A stretch of DNA of 64,000 nt from Thermanaerosceptrum fracticalcis (GCF_000746025.2 NZ_CP045798.1:1970501-2034500); one strand, 5' to 3'; shown: positions 9,052 to 18,957, numbered from the stretch's first letter. Notes: generated by a model not told the origin, from the letters alone. Program-made: numbers and translations.

Positions 9052-10605
9052 TCATTCGTTAACAGCAGGCAGGGCTACCATTTCTTTATAGGTCGCGGCA
9101 ATTTTGTTGAGGGCATTGATATAAGCCCGGGCGCTAGCTTCGATGATATCTACGCTTAATCCCCTGCCCATAAAGGTTCGGTCACCGATTTCCACCCGTA
9201 CTACCACTTCACCCTGGGCATCGGTTCCTCCCGTAACGGCGCTGATACTGTAGGAATCAAGCCTCACAGGCAGTTTGACAATTTTATCGATAGCCCGGTA
9301 GGTGGCTTCCACCGGTCCATCGGCACAGGCAGCCTCCTCTACCAGGCGGCCCTCAATCTCCAGCCCCACAGTAGCTGTGGGCGAGATATTGGTACCAATG
9401 GAAACCTGCAGGTTAGCAAGCTTATAAATCTCTTCACCGCTCCCGACAACCTGGCTATCCACCAAAGCAATTAAGTCTTCGTCCAGTATTTCTTTTTTGC
9501 GGTCAGCTAGCTGCTTAAATTCCCGGAAGGCTTTGTCCAGAGCTTCCCCTTCCAGGTCATAGCCCAGTTCCTGGAGCTGCAGCTTTAAGGCATGCCGCCC
9601 CGAATGTTTGCCTAAGACCAGTTTATTGCTGCTGATTCCCACCAGCTCGGGATTCATAATTTCGTAGGTTTCTCTTTCTTTAATCACGCCGTCCTGATGA
9701 ATACCTGATTCATGGGCAAAGGCATTTCTTCCCACAATGGCTTTATTGGGCTGGATCAACATACCCGTTAAAGTACTCACCATCCGGCTGGTACGGTAAA
9801 TCTCCCGGGTATTGATGCCGGTGGTAAACCCTAAATAATTTCTCCTGGTGTATAAGGCCATCACCACTTCTTCTAAAGAAGCGTTACCGGCCCTCTCACC
9901 GATACCGTTAACAGCAACTTCTACCTGCTGGGCGCCATTACGAATGGCGGCCAGGGAGTTAGCTACAGCCAAACCTAAATCATTATGACAGTGGACACTA
10001 ATAATGGCTTTTTCGATATTGGGAACACCCTGACGGATGGCTTTGACAAATTCTCCGAACTCCCAGGGAGTGGCATAACCAACGGTGTCCGGAATATTGA
10101 TGACATTCGCCCCCGCCTCTATCGCTGCGGTAAAGACCTCGCACAGAAAAGGTATGTCACTGCGGAAGGCGTCTTCCGCCGAAAATTCCACATCCTCCAC
10201 CAGGCTTTTGGCTAATTTCACACCGGCCACAGCCATTTCCTTCACTTCTGCCTTGGTTTTACGCAGTTTATGCTTCATGTGGATATCCGAGGTAGCCACA
10301 AAGGTGTGGATACGGGGACGTTCGGCGCCCTTTACGGCTTCAAAAGCCGCCATAATATCCTCCCTGTTGGTCCTGGCCAACCCGGCGATAATGGGTCCCC
10401 GTACCTCGTTGGCAATGCGCTTCACGGACTCAAAATCACCCGGTGAGGCAATGGGAAAACCAGCTTCAATAATGTCAACTCCCAAACGGGCTAACTGGTG
10501 GGCTATAGCCAATTTTTCTTCAAGATTAAGACTCACACCAGGGGACTGTTCCCCGTCTCGCAGGGTTGTGTCAAAAATATAGATGCGCTTTTCCGCTTCT
10601 CCCAT
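9052..10605 (-). CDS. leuA: 2-isopropylmalate synthase
   Basis: 517 residues. It condenses acetyl-CoA with 3-methyl-2-oxobutanoate, committing carbon to leucine. The HMGL-like TIM barrel begins [16 protein letters not shown] and includes the [17 protein letters not shown] metal ligands and [14 protein letters not shown]. Residues beyond about 385 form the LeuA dimerisation/regulatory domain ([37 protein letters not shown]), so feedback inhibition by leucine is expected. AAAGGAGG precedes the ATG at 10605. Confidence 0.96.
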   Translation of the reverse strand: MGEAEKRIYIFDTTLRDGEQSPGVSLNLEEKLAIAHQLARLGVDIIEAGFPIASPGDFESVKRIANEVRGPIIAGLARTNREDIMAAFEAVKGAERPRIHTFVATSDIHMKHKLRKTKAEVKEMAVAGVKLAKSLVEDVEFSAEDAFRSDIPFLCEVFTAAIEAGANVINIPDTVGYATPWEFGEFVKAIRQGVPNIEKAIISVHCHNDLGLAVANSLAAIRNGAQQVEVAVNGIGERAGNASLEEVVMALYTRRNYLGFTTGINTREIYRTSRMVSTLTGMLIQPNKAIVGRNAFAHESGIHQDGVIKERETYEIMNPELVGISSNKLVLGKHSGRHALKLQLQELGYDLEGEALDKAFREFKQLADRKKEILDEDLIALVDSQVVGSGEEIYKLANLQVSIGTNISPTATVGLEIEGRLVEEAACADGPVEATYRAIDKIVKLPVRLDSYSISAVTGGTDAQGEVVVRVEIGDRTFMGRGLSVDIIEASARAYINALNKIAATYKEMVALPAVNE

Positions 10606-10618
10606 CTCATACCCTCCT

Positions 10619-12286
10619 TTACTCCCTACCAATCATTTCTGCTAAACCGCAACCGGCCAGCACCATGGGATACACGTTATCTTTAGCCGTAACGATAACC
10701 TCCAGTACAGCCAGGCCGGGATGTTGGAGAAATTCACTTACTTTTCCCCTGATTTCTTCCCGCCGGGTGATCTTTAAGGCTAAAGCCCCATAAGCTTTGG
10801 CCAGATAATGAAAATCGGGATTCTTTTTAAAATGCACAGCCGCATACCTTCCACCACAGTAATGATCCTGGAGCTGTTTAACCATGCCCAGAGTCTGGTT
10901 ATTAATGATTAATACCTTAAGGGGTAAGTCCTGCTCCAGAGCGGTTCCCAGTTCAGGCATCCCCATCTGGAAACTCCCGTCTCCTGTGATAACCAGTACT
11001 GTATGTCCGGGGCAAGCCACCTGGGCCCCTACAGCGGCAGGAATGCCATAACCCATGGTTCCTAATCCCCCGGAGCTAATGAAGGTCCGGGGTTTTTTCA
11101 CTTTTAGGAGCTGGGCTGCCCATATCTGGTGCTGTCCCACATCGGTAGTAAAGATGATATTGTCTGGGGCCAGCTCATTGATGGATTTCATGATCTCTGG
11201 TACCGTGATTTCGGGATTTTCCCCCTGGTCTTCACCGAAGATAGGCGGAAAAGAAGCAATCTCTTCCCACCACGCTGCATTTTCCTTATTCACTAACCTG
11301 CCAACCAACTGATTTAACACGATTTTTAGGTCTCCTACCAAAGGTATATCCACCCGAACATTTTTACCTATTTCTGCCGGATCAATATCGATATGCACAA
11401 TTTTGGCCCCAGGAGCAAATTTGGCCGTATTTCCGGTAACCCGGTCATCAAAACGCATCCCCAAAGCGACGAACAAATCACAGCGGCTAACGGCCAGGTT
11501 TGCCCTGGCTACCCCATAAGTACCCAGCATCCCCAGGGCTAAGGGGTGATCACCGGGAATGGCGCCCAAGCCCATCATGGTACTTACCACGGGTACATTG
11601 AGGATTTCCGCTATTTTCGTTAGCTCCTGGCCTGCTCCGGCGCTGATGACCCCACCCCCTGCACAGATTAAGGGGCGTTTGGCATCCATCAAGAGCTGGA
11701 CTACCTGCTTGATCTGACCGGCATGCCCATTGACATTGGGTTTATAACCCCGCAATTCAATATGGTCACAGGCTTCATACTCCAGAAGACTGGCCGAGAC
11801 ATCTCTGGGAATATCGATGACAACAGGACCAGGGCGGCCGGATCTGGCAATATGAAAGGCCTCTTTCACAATGCGGGGTAACTGACGGGGGTCCTTGACC
11901 AGGTAATTATACTTGGTAATGGGATCGGTAATCCCCGTAATATCCACCTCTTGAAAAGCGTCAGTGCCCACCATACTGGTGGAAACCTGCCCTGTAATGA
12001 CTACCAGGGGAATAGAGTCCATGTAGGCGGTAGCAATACCCGTTACCAGATTAGTTGCCCCCGGCCCGGAAGTGGCCAGGCATACCCCTACCTTACCACT
12101 GGCCCTGGCATAACCGCTGGCCTCATGGGCTGCCCCCTGCTCGTGTCGTACAAGCACATGCCTGATCCCCTCTGACTTCATCAGGGCATCATATATCTCC
12201 AGGACTGCCCCTCCTGGGTATCCGAAGATAACTTCCACACCTTCCTTTTCCAGACATTTTACCAGTATCTCCGCACCCAGCAGCAT
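10619..12286 (-). CDS. ilvB: Acetolactate synthase large subunit (second paralogue)
   Basis: 555 residues, a TPP-dependent catalytic subunit of acetohydroxyacid synthase. It has the catalytic Glu in [19 protein letters not shown] near residue 48, [11 protein letters not shown], and the TPP site [15 protein letters not shown] with NNQTLGM. It is the second ilvB-like gene in this operon, placed after ilvC and before leuA. It differs throughout from the copy at 13800-15503, so it is an old paralogue. No second small subunit is present. Confidence 0.93.
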   Translation of the reverse strand: MLLGAEILVKCLEKEGVEVIFGYPGGAVLEIYDALMKSEGIRHVLVRHEQGAAHEASGYARASGKVGVCLATSGPGATNLVTGIATAYMDSIPLVVITGQVSTSMVGTDAFQEVDITGITDPITKYNYLVKDPRQLPRIVKEAFHIARSGRPGPVVIDIPRDVSASLLEYEACDHIELRGYKPNVNGHAGQIKQVVQLLMDAKRPLICAGGGVISAGAGQELTKIAEILNVPVVSTMMGLGAIPGDHPLALGMLGTYGVARANLAVSRCDLFVALGMRFDDRVTGNTAKFAPGAKIVHIDIDPAEIGKNVRVDIPLVGDLKIVLNQLVGRLVNKENAAWWEEIASFPPIFGEDQGENPEITVPEIMKSINELAPDNIIFTTDVGQHQIWAAQLLKVKKPRTFISSGGLGTMGYGIPAAVGAQVACPGHTVLVITGDGSFQMGMPELGTALEQDLPLKVLIINNQTLGMVKQLQDHYCGGRYAAVHFKKNPDFHYLAKAYGALALKITRREEIRGKVSEFLQHPGLAVLEVIVTAKDNVYPMVLAGCGLAEMIGRE

Positions 12287-12305
12287 GGCATCACACCTCC
12301 GATTT

Positions 12306-13301
12306 CTATCTTCTCTTCAACCAGGGCATATAACTTCTTAGTTCTTTACCAACTGTTTCCACCAAATGTTGTTCATCCATACGTTTGATGGCATTATAAC
12401 GGGGCCGACCCGCCTGGTTCTCCAAGATCCATTCCTTGGCGAAAGATCCATCCTGAATTTCCCGTAATATCTTTTTCATTTCTTTTCTGGTCTCTTCGTT
12501 GATAATACGCCGTCCAATCACCATATCACCATATTCAGCCGTGTCGCTGATAGAGTATCTCATGCCGGCAATACCATCCTCATACATCAGGTCAACAATC
12601 AGCTTTAACTCATGGAGGCACTCGAAATAAGCGGATTCTGGCTGGTAACCGGCTTCTACCAGGGTATCAAAACCTGCTCTTACCAGTTCGGTGAGGCCAC
12701 CGCACAGGACACACTGCTCGCCGAAGAGGTCAGTCTCTGTTTCCTCTTTAAAGGTAGTTAAAAGGACTCCGGCTCTGGTGCAGCCAATGCCTTTGGCGTA
12801 AGCCAAACCCAGTTCCATGGCTTTACCGGTAGCGTTCTGGTGTACGGCAATTAAACCGGGGATCCCGATTCCTTCCTTGTATAACCTTCTTACCATATGA
12901 CCAGGACCCTTGGGGGCCACCATAAAGACATCCACATCAGCAGGAGGTTTAATTTGGCCAAAGTGAATGTTAAAACCATGGGAGAAAACTAAGGCTTTAC
13001 CGGGAGCCAAACCGGGAAGAATTTCTTTTTTATAGGTTTCCGCCTGTTTTTCATCAGGAATTAAGATCTGGATCACATCAGCCATTTGGGCCGCCTCAGG
13101 TACCGTATAAACTTTAAGGCCATCCTCTTCGGCCTTGGCCCAGGAAGCGCTATCCGCTCTTAAGCCAACAATAACGTCAACGCCGCTATCTTTAAGGTTC
13201 TGGGCCTGGGCATGACCCTGGCTGCCATAACCGATAACCGCCACTTTTTTCCCTTCCAGGTAACTTAAATTAGCATCGTCATCATAAAACATTTTTGCCA
13301 T
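12306..13301 (-). CDS. ilvC: Ketol-acid reductoisomerase
   Basis: 331 residues, class I. It converts acetolactate to 2,3-dihydroxyisovalerate with NAD(P)H. The Rossmann motif [21 protein letters not shown] starts near residue 18, and the C-terminal knotted domain carries [12 protein letters not shown] and Mg-binding Asp/Glu residues in [18 protein letters not shown]. Ser rather than Arg-Ser clusters follow the glycine loop, so cofactor preference is left open. The start at 13301 has GGAGGAG upstream; the frame runs on to 13319 without a better site. Confidence 0.96.
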   Translation of the reverse strand: MAKMFYDDDANLSYLEGKKVAVIGYGSQGHAQAQNLKDSGVDVIVGLRADSASWAKAEEDGLKVYTVPEAAQMADVIQILIPDEKQAETYKKEILPGLAPGKALVFSHGFNIHFGQIKPPADVDVFMVAPKGPGHMVRRLYKEGIGIPGLIAVHQNATGKAMELGLAYAKGIGCTRAGVLLTTFKEETETDLFGEQCVLCGGLTELVRAGFDTLVEAGYQPESAYFECLHELKLIVDLMYEDGIAGMRYSISDTAEYGDMVIGRRIINEETRKEMKKILREIQDGSFAKEWILENQAGRPRYNAIKRMDEQHLVETVGKELRSYMPWLKRR

Positions 13302-13348
13302 GAGAATCTCCTCCTTCAATTTATCCTTTGTTTTTTTGTGTTTTTCTG

Positions 13349-13828
13349 TTATTTTTGTCCTCTTACCATAGCCACTTTGCCGGTTCTTACCAGTTCCTGG
13401 ATGCCAAAGGGCTGGAGAGATTTAATAATAGCCTGGATTTTTTCCTCGTCTCCGGTAGCTTCAATAATGAGAGAACGCCGTCCAATATCGACAATGCGGC
13501 AACGGAAAATCTCCACAATCTGCATAATCTCCTGGCGCACCGGGGGGTCAGCCGCCACCTTTAGGAGCAAAAGCTGTCTTTCCACCGTCTCCTCGTTGGT
13601 AATATCATTTACCTTGATAACATCTACCTGTTTATTCAGTTGTTTGCTCACCTGCTCGATGACCTTTTCATCACCTTCAACTACCAGGGTGATCCGTGAA
13701 ACCGTTTTATCTTCAGTTTCACCCACTACCAGGCTCTCAATATTATAGCCTCGGCGGGCAAAAAGTCCTGCAACCCTGGATAAGACACCGGGGTGGTTCT
13801 CAACTAATACGGCTAATGTGTGTCTCAT
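13349..13828 (-). CDS. ilvN: Acetolactate synthase small (regulatory) subunit
   Basis: 159 residues, an ACT-domain subunit that activates the large subunit and confers valine feedback. [31 protein letters not shown] is the ACT signature, followed by the C-terminal ALS_ss_C domain ([18 protein letters not shown]). Its start overlaps the preceding ilvB by 29 bases, with GGAGG inside that gene. It is the only small subunit in the operon and may serve both large subunits. Confidence 0.95.
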   Translation of the reverse strand: MRHTLAVLVENHPGVLSRVAGLFARRGYNIESLVVGETEDKTVSRITLVVEGDEKVIEQVSKQLNKQVDVIKVNDITNEETVERQLLLLKVAADPPVRQEIMQIVEIFRCRIVDIGRRSLIIEATGDEEKIQAIIKSLQPFGIQELVRTGKVAMVRGQK

Positions 13829-15503
13829 CCTGCCACCTCCCTAACATTTCATTGGGTTTTCCTCCAGGAGGCACCATGGGAAATACATTCTCACCGGTAT
13901 CAACCATACATTCCACAATCACAGGGCCTGGTGTACGCAGGGCCTGGGCTACTACACCTGTGACCTCTTTGGGTTCTGTAATTTTTAAGGCTTTAATGCC
14001 ATAAGCCTCCGCTAGGCGTACAAAATCCGGGTTGTAGTTAAAAATGGTATGCGCATAATGCCGGTTAAAGAACAACTCCTGCCACTGCCGTACCATACCC
14101 AGGCAGGCATTATTTAAGATAAAGATTTTTACAGGCAGCTGGTGTTGAGCCAGGGTCGCCAGTTCCTGGATATTCATCTGAATGCTGCCGTCACCGGTAA
14201 AGAGCACCACCATTTCTCCCGGCCGGCCCAGGCTGGCACCGATAGCAGCCGGTAAACCAAAACCCATGGTACCCAGGCCCCCGGAGCTTATAAAGCTGCG
14301 TTTCCCTCCCACCGGGTAATACTGGGCAGTAAACCACTGGTGCTGTCCCACATCCGTGACCACAATCACTTTATCCCCGGCATGGTTGGCCACTTCTTCT
14401 ACTATATGCTGTGGTTTCAGGTTAGGACATTTTTCATATTTCATGGGATATTTCTTTTGCCAATTCTTAATTTCATTCCACCAGTCTTCAGTCTGGAAAC
14501 GAATATTTCCTTCTTTAAGCACTTTAAGTAAATGGACTAAAAATTTCTGCGCATCACATACGACCGGTATATTGGTTCTTACATTTTTACAAAGTTCAGC
14601 GGGGTCTATGTCCACATGGATGATTTGGGCATGAGGTATAAAATTCTGGGGTTTGCCTGTGACCCTATCACTAAAACGGGTCCCGATAGCCAATAAAACA
14701 TCACATTCACTTAAGGCCAGGTTAGCAGCAGGTAAACCGTGCATTCCCACAATACCTAAACATGCAGGATGGTTCTCAGGCAATGCTCCCTTACCCATAA
14801 AGGTAGTTACTACTGGAAGATTGGTGTAGCGTACTAACTGCAGCAACTGCTCCCAGGCCTGGGAGGCTATAACCCCTCCTCCCGCCAGGATAAGGGGCTT
14901 TTTGGCTTCAGTTAAGCTTGCCATTATTTTAGGCAGTTGGTTCTCTAAGCCGTTTTTATGATTACCTTTACGGGTAGTAATCCCCGGATAGGCCTTGGTT
15001 AAATCCACAGAACCCGTAAAGATATCTTTAGGTATATCAATTAATACAGGCCCTTTCCTGCCTGTGGTGGCCACGTTCCAGGCCTCTTCCAGAACAGGGG
15101 GCAAATGTTTCATATCTTTTATCAAATAACTATGTTTGGTGATAGGCATGGTAATGCCCATAATATCAGCTTCCTGAAAAGCATCCCGGCCAATGCTGTC
15201 CAGTCCTACCTGTCCGGTGATAGCCAGCAAAGGAACTGAATCCAGATAAGCATTGGCAATCCCTGTGACCAAATTGGTAGCACCGGGACCGGAAGTAGCA
15301 ATACATACACCGGGTTTACCGGTGGCACGGGCATAGCCGTCTGCGGCATGAACCGCTCCCTGTTCGTGCCGGGTCAGGATATGACGGAGAGAAGAACGCC
15401 CCAGCACATCATAGAGGGGAATAACCACTCCCCCGGGATAACCAAAAACTACATCCACACCTTTATTTTCCAGAAACTTAACAACATACTGCGCTCCATT
15501 CAT
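13800..15503 (-). CDS. ilvB: Acetolactate synthase large subunit (first paralogue)
   Basis: 567 residues. The same catalytic set as the other copy: [58 protein letters not shown] and NNACLGMVRQWQELF. MVRQWQELF is the form typical of anabolic IlvB enzymes, in contrast with MVKQLQDHY in the second copy. It directly precedes and overlaps ilvN, so this is the likely main partner of the small subunit. Confidence 0.95.
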   Translation of the reverse strand: MNGAQYVVKFLENKGVDVVFGYPGGVVIPLYDVLGRSSLRHILTRHEQGAVHAADGYARATGKPGVCIATSGPGATNLVTGIANAYLDSVPLLAITGQVGLDSIGRDAFQEADIMGITMPITKHSYLIKDMKHLPPVLEEAWNVATTGRKGPVLIDIPKDIFTGSVDLTKAYPGITTRKGNHKNGLENQLPKIMASLTEAKKPLILAGGGVIASQAWEQLLQLVRYTNLPVVTTFMGKGALPENHPACLGIVGMHGLPAANLALSECDVLLAIGTRFSDRVTGKPQNFIPHAQIIHVDIDPAELCKNVRTNIPVVCDAQKFLVHLLKVLKEGNIRFQTEDWWNEIKNWQKKYPMKYEKCPNLKPQHIVEEVANHAGDKVIVVTDVGQHQWFTAQYYPVGGKRSFISSGGLGTMGFGLPAAIGASLGRPGEMVVLFTGDGSIQMNIQELATLAQHQLPVKIFILNNACLGMVRQWQELFFNRHYAHTIFNYNPDFVRLAEAYGIKALKITEPKEVTGVVAQALRTPGPVIVECMVDTGENVFPMVPPGGKPNEMLGRWQDETHISRIS

Positions 15504-15525
15504 ATTAATACACCTCCGGATATTT

Positions 15526-17190
15526 TCATGCCGGAGAGATTACAGCTCCTTTATCGGCTGAACTGACCATGCGGGCGTAACGGGCTAAATAACCCGTGAG
15601 GCCTTTTTGGGGAGGTCCAGCCCACTTCTCTTTACGCTGTAATAACTCTCCCTCATCAACTAATAATTCCAGGCTCCGTTCGGGAATATTAATACGAATC
15701 ATGTCGCCCTCTTCAACCAGGGCAATCACCCCCCCTGCTGCCGCCTCCGGTGAAACATGGCCTATGGAGGCCCCACGGGAGGCGCCGGAAAATCTACCAT
15801 CAGTAATTAGGGCCACGGAAGAATCCAAACCCATACCCGCCAGGGCAGACGTTGGAGTAAGCATTTCCCGCATGCCGGGGCCACCTTTGGGCCCTTCGTA
15901 ACGGATCACAATAACATCCCCAGATTTGATGCCTCCGTTTAAAATGGCTTCCGTCGCTTCTTCCTCACTGTTAAAAATGCGGGCAGGTCCCTGGTAGACC
16001 ATCATCTCTTCGATGACTGCCCCCTGTTTAACGACTGCACCGTCAGGGGCCAGGTTACCTTTCAAGATAGCAATCCCTCCCTCGGCACGATAGGGATTTT
16101 CTATGGTGCGAATAACTCCTCCTGTTTCGTTACGGGTTACCTTTAATACTTCTTCCAGGCTGACCCCGGACACAGTTTTCACCGTCCCGTCAATGAGCCC
16201 ACCCCTGGCCAATTCCTTCATCACTCCCATAATGCCGCCTGCTTCTGCCAGGTCCTCGATAAAACTGGGACCTGCAGGGCTAAGTTTACACAATTGTGGG
16301 GTGGTGCGACTGATTTGATCTATCTGTTCCAGGTCCAGCTTAATCCCTGCCTCATGGGCAATGGCCGTAAGGTGCAGGACGGTATTGGTGGAGCAGCCTA
16401 ATGCCATATCTGTACGCAGAGCATTAGTAAATGCCGCCTTGGTCAGGATGTCGCGCGGTCTTAAATCCTGTTCCAGGATGGCCATGATCTTTTCCCCCGC
16501 CTCCTTGGCTAAACGCCTGCGGGCCGCGGTAACGGCAAGAATAGTACCATTTCCCGGTAATCCCATACCCAAAGCCTCGGTTAAACAGTTCATGGAGTTG
16601 GCCGTATACATGCCGGCACAGGAGCCACAGCCGGGACATGTACAGTCTTCCATCTCTTTTAATTCACTTTCAGTCATGGTCCCTTTGCTATACTGTCCTA
16701 CCGCCTCGAAAATATCGCTGAGGGCAATGCGCTTGCCTTGAAATTTTCCCGATTGCATAGGCCCGCCACTTACAAAAATGCTGGGTAGATTCAATCTGGC
16801 TGCCGCCATCAGCATCCCTGGAACCACTTTGTCACAATTAGGTATGAAAACCAAGGCATCTACAGGATGGGCCATCACCATGGTTTCGATGGAATCGGCA
16901 ATAAGTTCCCGGCTGGCTAAAGAATATTTCATGCCGGGATGGTTCATGGCAATACCATCGCATACGGCAATAACGGAGAACTCAAAGGGAACTCCGCCCG
17001 CATTACGCACACCGGCTTTTACAGCCTCGCCAATCTCCCGCAAGTGCTGGTGTCCCGGTACAAAGTCATTTTGTGAATTGACGATGCCGATAAAAGGCCT
17101 CTTCATTTCCCCATCGGTAATGCCCAGGGCTTTTAGCAATGAACGGTGGGGCGCCTTGGTAGCCCCTTCCTTAATTAGACTGCTGCCCAC
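15526..17190 (-). CDS. ilvD: Dihydroxy-acid dehydratase
   Basis: 554 residues, first gene of the operon. It dehydrates 2,3-dihydroxy-isovalerate and -methylvalerate to the 2-oxoacids. Cluster ligands are visible in [12 protein letters not shown] and [26 protein letters not shown], and the C-terminal half has [22 protein letters not shown]. The start is GTG at 17190, with AAGGAGAG seven bases upstream. The long leader before it carries the riboswitch and an attenuator. Confidence 0.96.
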   Translation of the reverse strand: MGSSLIKEGATKAPHRSLLKALGITDGEMKRPFIGIVNSQNDFVPGHQHLREIGEAVKAGVRNAGGVPFEFSVIAVCDGIAMNHPGMKYSLASRELIADSIETMVMAHPVDALVFIPNCDKVVPGMLMAAARLNLPSIFVSGGPMQSGKFQGKRIALSDIFEAVGQYSKGTMTESELKEMEDCTCPGCGSCAGMYTANSMNCLTEALGMGLPGNGTILAVTAARRRLAKEAGEKIMAILEQDLRPRDILTKAAFTNALRTDMALGCSTNTVLHLTAIAHEAGIKLDLEQIDQISRTTPQLCKLSPAGPSFIEDLAEAGGIMGVMKELARGGLIDGTVKTVSGVSLEEVLKVTRNETGGVIRTIENPYRAEGGIAILKGNLAPDGAVVKQGAVIEEMMVYQGPARIFNSEEEATEAILNGGIKSGDVIVIRYEGPKGGPGMREMLTPTSALAGMGLDSSVALITDGRFSGASRGASIGHVSPEAAAGGVIALVEEGDMIRINIPERSLELLVDEGELLQRKEKWAGPPQKGLTGYLARYARMVSSADKGAVISPA

Positions 17191-17229
17191 TTCTTTTCTC
17201 TCCTTCCACTGTGTAACCTATATATAAAA

Positions 17230-17275
17230 ACCCAAGCGCATAAGTTCTAAACGAGTAGAACCTATCCGCTCGGGT
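17230..17275 (-). terminator. Attenuator terminator of the ilv-leu leader
   Basis: On the minus strand ACCCGAGCG (17275-17267) pairs with CGCTTGGGT (17238-17230, one G-U pair), with an inner GTTCTA/TAGAAC stem and a following TTTTATATA. Its 5' arm is shared with the riboswitch core, the mutually exclusive arrangement expected of a riboswitch attenuator. Confidence 0.8.
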
Positions 17276-17332
17276 CTTTTATCCCCACGGTGTAGCAATT
17301 TCTGCCTGTACCGCTCGGTCGCGAACACCGCG

Positions 17333-17444
17333 TATTAGTTACTAGTTACTAGTTATTAGTTACTAGTTACTAGTTGGTGGTTGGTAGTTGTTGGTATATT
17401 CCACTAACAACTATCAACTAACAACTACCAACTACCAACTAAAT
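17333..17444. repeat. TAGTTGG/TAGTTAC repeat block inside the riboswitch hairpin
   Basis: 112 bp of degenerate 7-mers (plus strand TTAGTTAC, TAGTTGG, then CCAACTA, CAACTA in the opposite sense) lie between CCGCG (17328-17332) and CGCGG (17445-17449). The two halves are roughly self-complementary, so the block lengthens a variable stem of the aptamer without touching its core. Confidence 0.8.
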
Positions 17445-17560
17445 CGCGGCTGGAACCCTAGGTACACTTCTCTCGTATGGTTGAAGTACTGTTAAAGATT
17501 GTCGAATTTATTATAACAGACGCAACAGTTACCTCTTATTGTATAACAGCTTTGAGTATT

Positions 17561-17589
17561 ATGATATAAGGTAGAGCGTATGTTGTCAA
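17561..17589 (-). promoter_or_regulatory. Sigma-A promoter of the ilv-leu operon
   Basis: On the minus strand a TTGACA -35 (17589-17584) and TATCAT -10 (17566-17561) are spaced by 17 bp. Transcription would begin about 75 nt before the riboswitch. This gives the operon a promoter separate from the T-box transcript further upstream. Confidence 0.75.
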
Positions 17590-17632
17590 CAGTATTTTGC
17601 AATGTTGTATGCAGTATATTGTGTTTTTTCTC

Positions 17633-17932
17633 CTAAAAAACCCGGATAAAAATTTGCGTAATTAATACACGTACCAGAACGGCCAGGACCAGGATAGTAC
17701 ACGTCCCCAGAAATAGTTCAATGACAAAGGCCACAAAATATTCTGTCCGGTTTAATTCTTCCCTGCTGTAACGTTCTTTCTGGGTAAGATAAACCGGTAC
17801 AAAGGAGATACCTGCATAAACCATCAGTTTCCAGGGCCCGGCCGCCCAATACCATAAACCCAGGAAAAGATCACACAAGACCACCGTCATCACGGGCAAA
17901 ACTAGTTCCTTCAATACTCGTTCGTACTTCAT
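17633..17932 (-). CDS. Small hypothetical membrane protein
   Basis: 99 residues with three probable membrane spans: LVLPVMTVVLCDLFLGLWYW, WKLMVYAGISFVPVYL and FVAFVIELFLGTCTILVLAVLV. A charged loop rich in Lys, Arg and Glu lies between the last two. I do not recognise the family. The ATG at 17932 has GAGG six bases upstream; a TTG twelve bases earlier is the alternative. It lies on the minus strand between the T-box (18663-18945) and the ilv leader, so it is the first gene a T-box readthrough transcript would meet. Confidence 0.6.
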   Translation of the reverse strand: MKYERVLKELVLPVMTVVLCDLFLGLWYWAAGPWKLMVYAGISFVPVYLTQKERYSREELNRTEYFVAFVIELFLGTCTILVLAVLVRVLITQIFIRVF

Positions 17933-18105
17933 ACTAAACCTCAATGAATGTTACTCATGAATTAAGTTTTACCACATGACAAAGGAATTTCCTGCGGGTT
18001 TTTCATTAAAAATTAACTCATAATTTATTTTTTAAAAAATAAGCACTACATGGGACCCGATCGTAGGCATAAAAAATTTTTAAAATGGAATTTTAAGAAA
18101 AAGTA

Positions 18106-18149
18106 TTGCATGCGCAGGGGATAATTGTTATTATACCCCTAACGGGTAT
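18106..18149 (+). promoter_or_regulatory. Promoter of hesB-like gene with CsoR/CstR-like operator
   Basis: TTGCAT (18106-18111), a 17-bp spacer and TATTAT (18129-18134) form a sigma-A promoter. Overlapping the -10 and start site, ATACCC (18133-18138) and GGGTAT (18144-18149) flank CTAAC, giving ATACCCCTAACGGGTAT. This is close to operators bound by the copper sensor CsoR and persulfide sensor CstR. A repressor bound here would block initiation. No csoR-like gene is in the window. Confidence 0.6.
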
Positions 18150-18181
18150 TGCCAGTCTGTTCCCGAAAGGAGGATGTTACT

Positions 18182-18472
18182 ATGAAGTTGTCTGTTACAG
18201 AAGAGGCTAAAAAACAGTTGCAAGATCAGCTTAAAGAGAACGAGAATCCCTATATACGGGTGCTTGTTAAAGGTTATGGTTGAGGTGGCCCCCGTTTGGG
18301 ATTGGCTCTGGATGAGCCTAAAGAAGACGATGCCCACTTCCAGGTTGACAAGCTTAATTTTATTGTGGAGAAACACCTGGCTAAAAGCTGGCCGGAAGTA
18401 CGCATTGATTACCGCGATTCCTGGATGGGTAAGGGTTTTGTGGTTTATGCCGGTAGTGGTGCATGCTGCTAA
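18182..18472 (+). CDS. HesB-like selenoprotein (in-frame UGA = Sec34)
   Basis: 96 residues when the TGA at 18281-18283 is read as selenocysteine. The context is VLVKGYGUGGPRLGLALDEP. In HesB/IscA-type proteins the conserved Cys sits at this place, and the HesB-like selenoprotein family has Sec there. Sequence after the TGA stays coding to the stop (VDKLNFIVEKHL, IDYRDSWMGKGFVVYAGSGACC), so this is not decay. A bSECIS-like hairpin follows the UGA. The start has AAAGGAGG eight bases upstream. Its role is probably Fe-S or sulfur/selenium transfer. A conventional gene call would miss it. Confidence 0.9.
18287..18307 (+). promoter_or_regulatory. bSECIS-like hairpin for Sec34
   Basis: GGCC (18287-18290) pairs with GGCT (18304-18307), CCC (18291-18293) with GGG (18298-18300), the loop is GTTT, and ATT bulges on the 3' side. 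It starts three bases after the UGA, within the coding sequence, as bacterial SelB-binding hairpins do. Confidence 0.6.
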
Positions 18473-18488
18473 CCTAAGGTTTTATTTT

Positions 18489-18521
18489 AGAGACTTTCTA
18501 ATTATGGAAGTCTCTTTTTTT
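18489..18521 (+). terminator. Rho-independent terminator of the HesB-like gene
   Basis: AGAGACTT (18489-18496) pairs perfectly with AAGTCTCT (18508-18515), followed by a T run. It lies 16 bases after the stop codon. A second plus-strand hairpin, GCCCC/GGGGC with GCTTTTTT, lies near 18624-18648. Confidence 0.85.
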
Positions 18522-18662
18522 CATTAATAAGAGATTGGCTTCTTGGGAAAAACTAGCTCGTAACCAAAGCTAGGCCCATATTAATAAGAAAAGAGCAGAA
18601 ATGGGTATTTAGCTACTGGTCTGGCCCCCCCTGTGGGGCGCTTTTTTCTACTAAATAAAAAA

Positions 18663-18945
18663 CCTCTCGCCACTGACATTTATGTCAGGGACGAGAGGAT
18701 ATTCACGCGGTACCACCCTGTTTACCTATGGGCAAAGTGCCTCTGAGAAAACGCTCTGCAGGACACTCTTATAGGTCACTCCTTAGCATGTAACGGCTGC
18801 CACCGGTTTATCCTACTTGCTTTCAGATAAACAGCTCGGGGACGAGAAATTATATTTCTGTGTACCGGTTCCCAGCAAAACCCGGCTCTCTGCAACACAT
18901 CTTATATAACAGTTTCCCTTCACAGCTGATATTATATAATTAGGA
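18663..18945 (-). promoter_or_regulatory. T-box riboswitch leader (no adjacent target gene)
   Basis: On the minus strand the T-box AGGGTGGTACCGCG (18719-18706) is followed by a terminator with arms CCTCTCG/CGAGAGG and a T run ending near 18655. Upstream lies Stem I with AGAGAGCCGGG (AG bulge) and a GCTGGGAACCGG distal arm. By alignment to the usual ...NNN..CCGAG layout the specifier is probably CUC (Leu), but this is tentative. Beyond the terminator no minus-strand gene starts for about 720 bases; the region is antisense to the HesB-like gene. Confidence 0.88.
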
Positions 18946-18957
18946 TTAGTTATGTAT

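Larger units (their letters stand above)
17230..17476 (-). promoter_or_regulatory. ykkC-class riboswitch (likely ppGpp type) with attenuator, ilv-leu leader
   Basis: Read on the minus strand, the leader has GTGTACCTAGGGTTCC, then a hairpin, then GACCGAGCGGTACAGG, a short stem (GCAGAAATTGC), CTACACCGTGGGGATAAAAG and ACCCGAGCGGATAGG. GTACC pairs with GGTAC to form P2. This layout fits ykkC subtype 2, whose ligands are ppGpp or PRPP. Known ppGpp riboswitches control branched-chain amino-acid genes, so ppGpp is the better guess. The 3' aptamer segment ACCCGAGCG is also the 5' arm of the terminator (17230-17275), so ligand binding should block termination (an ON switch). Confidence 0.8.

Noticed and set aside
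18131-18376. A minus-strand frame over the HesB-like gene, a possible T-box target
   Set aside because: It has no ribosome binding site and its sequence is antisense to a conserved selenoprotein, so it is not accepted as the missing T-box gene.
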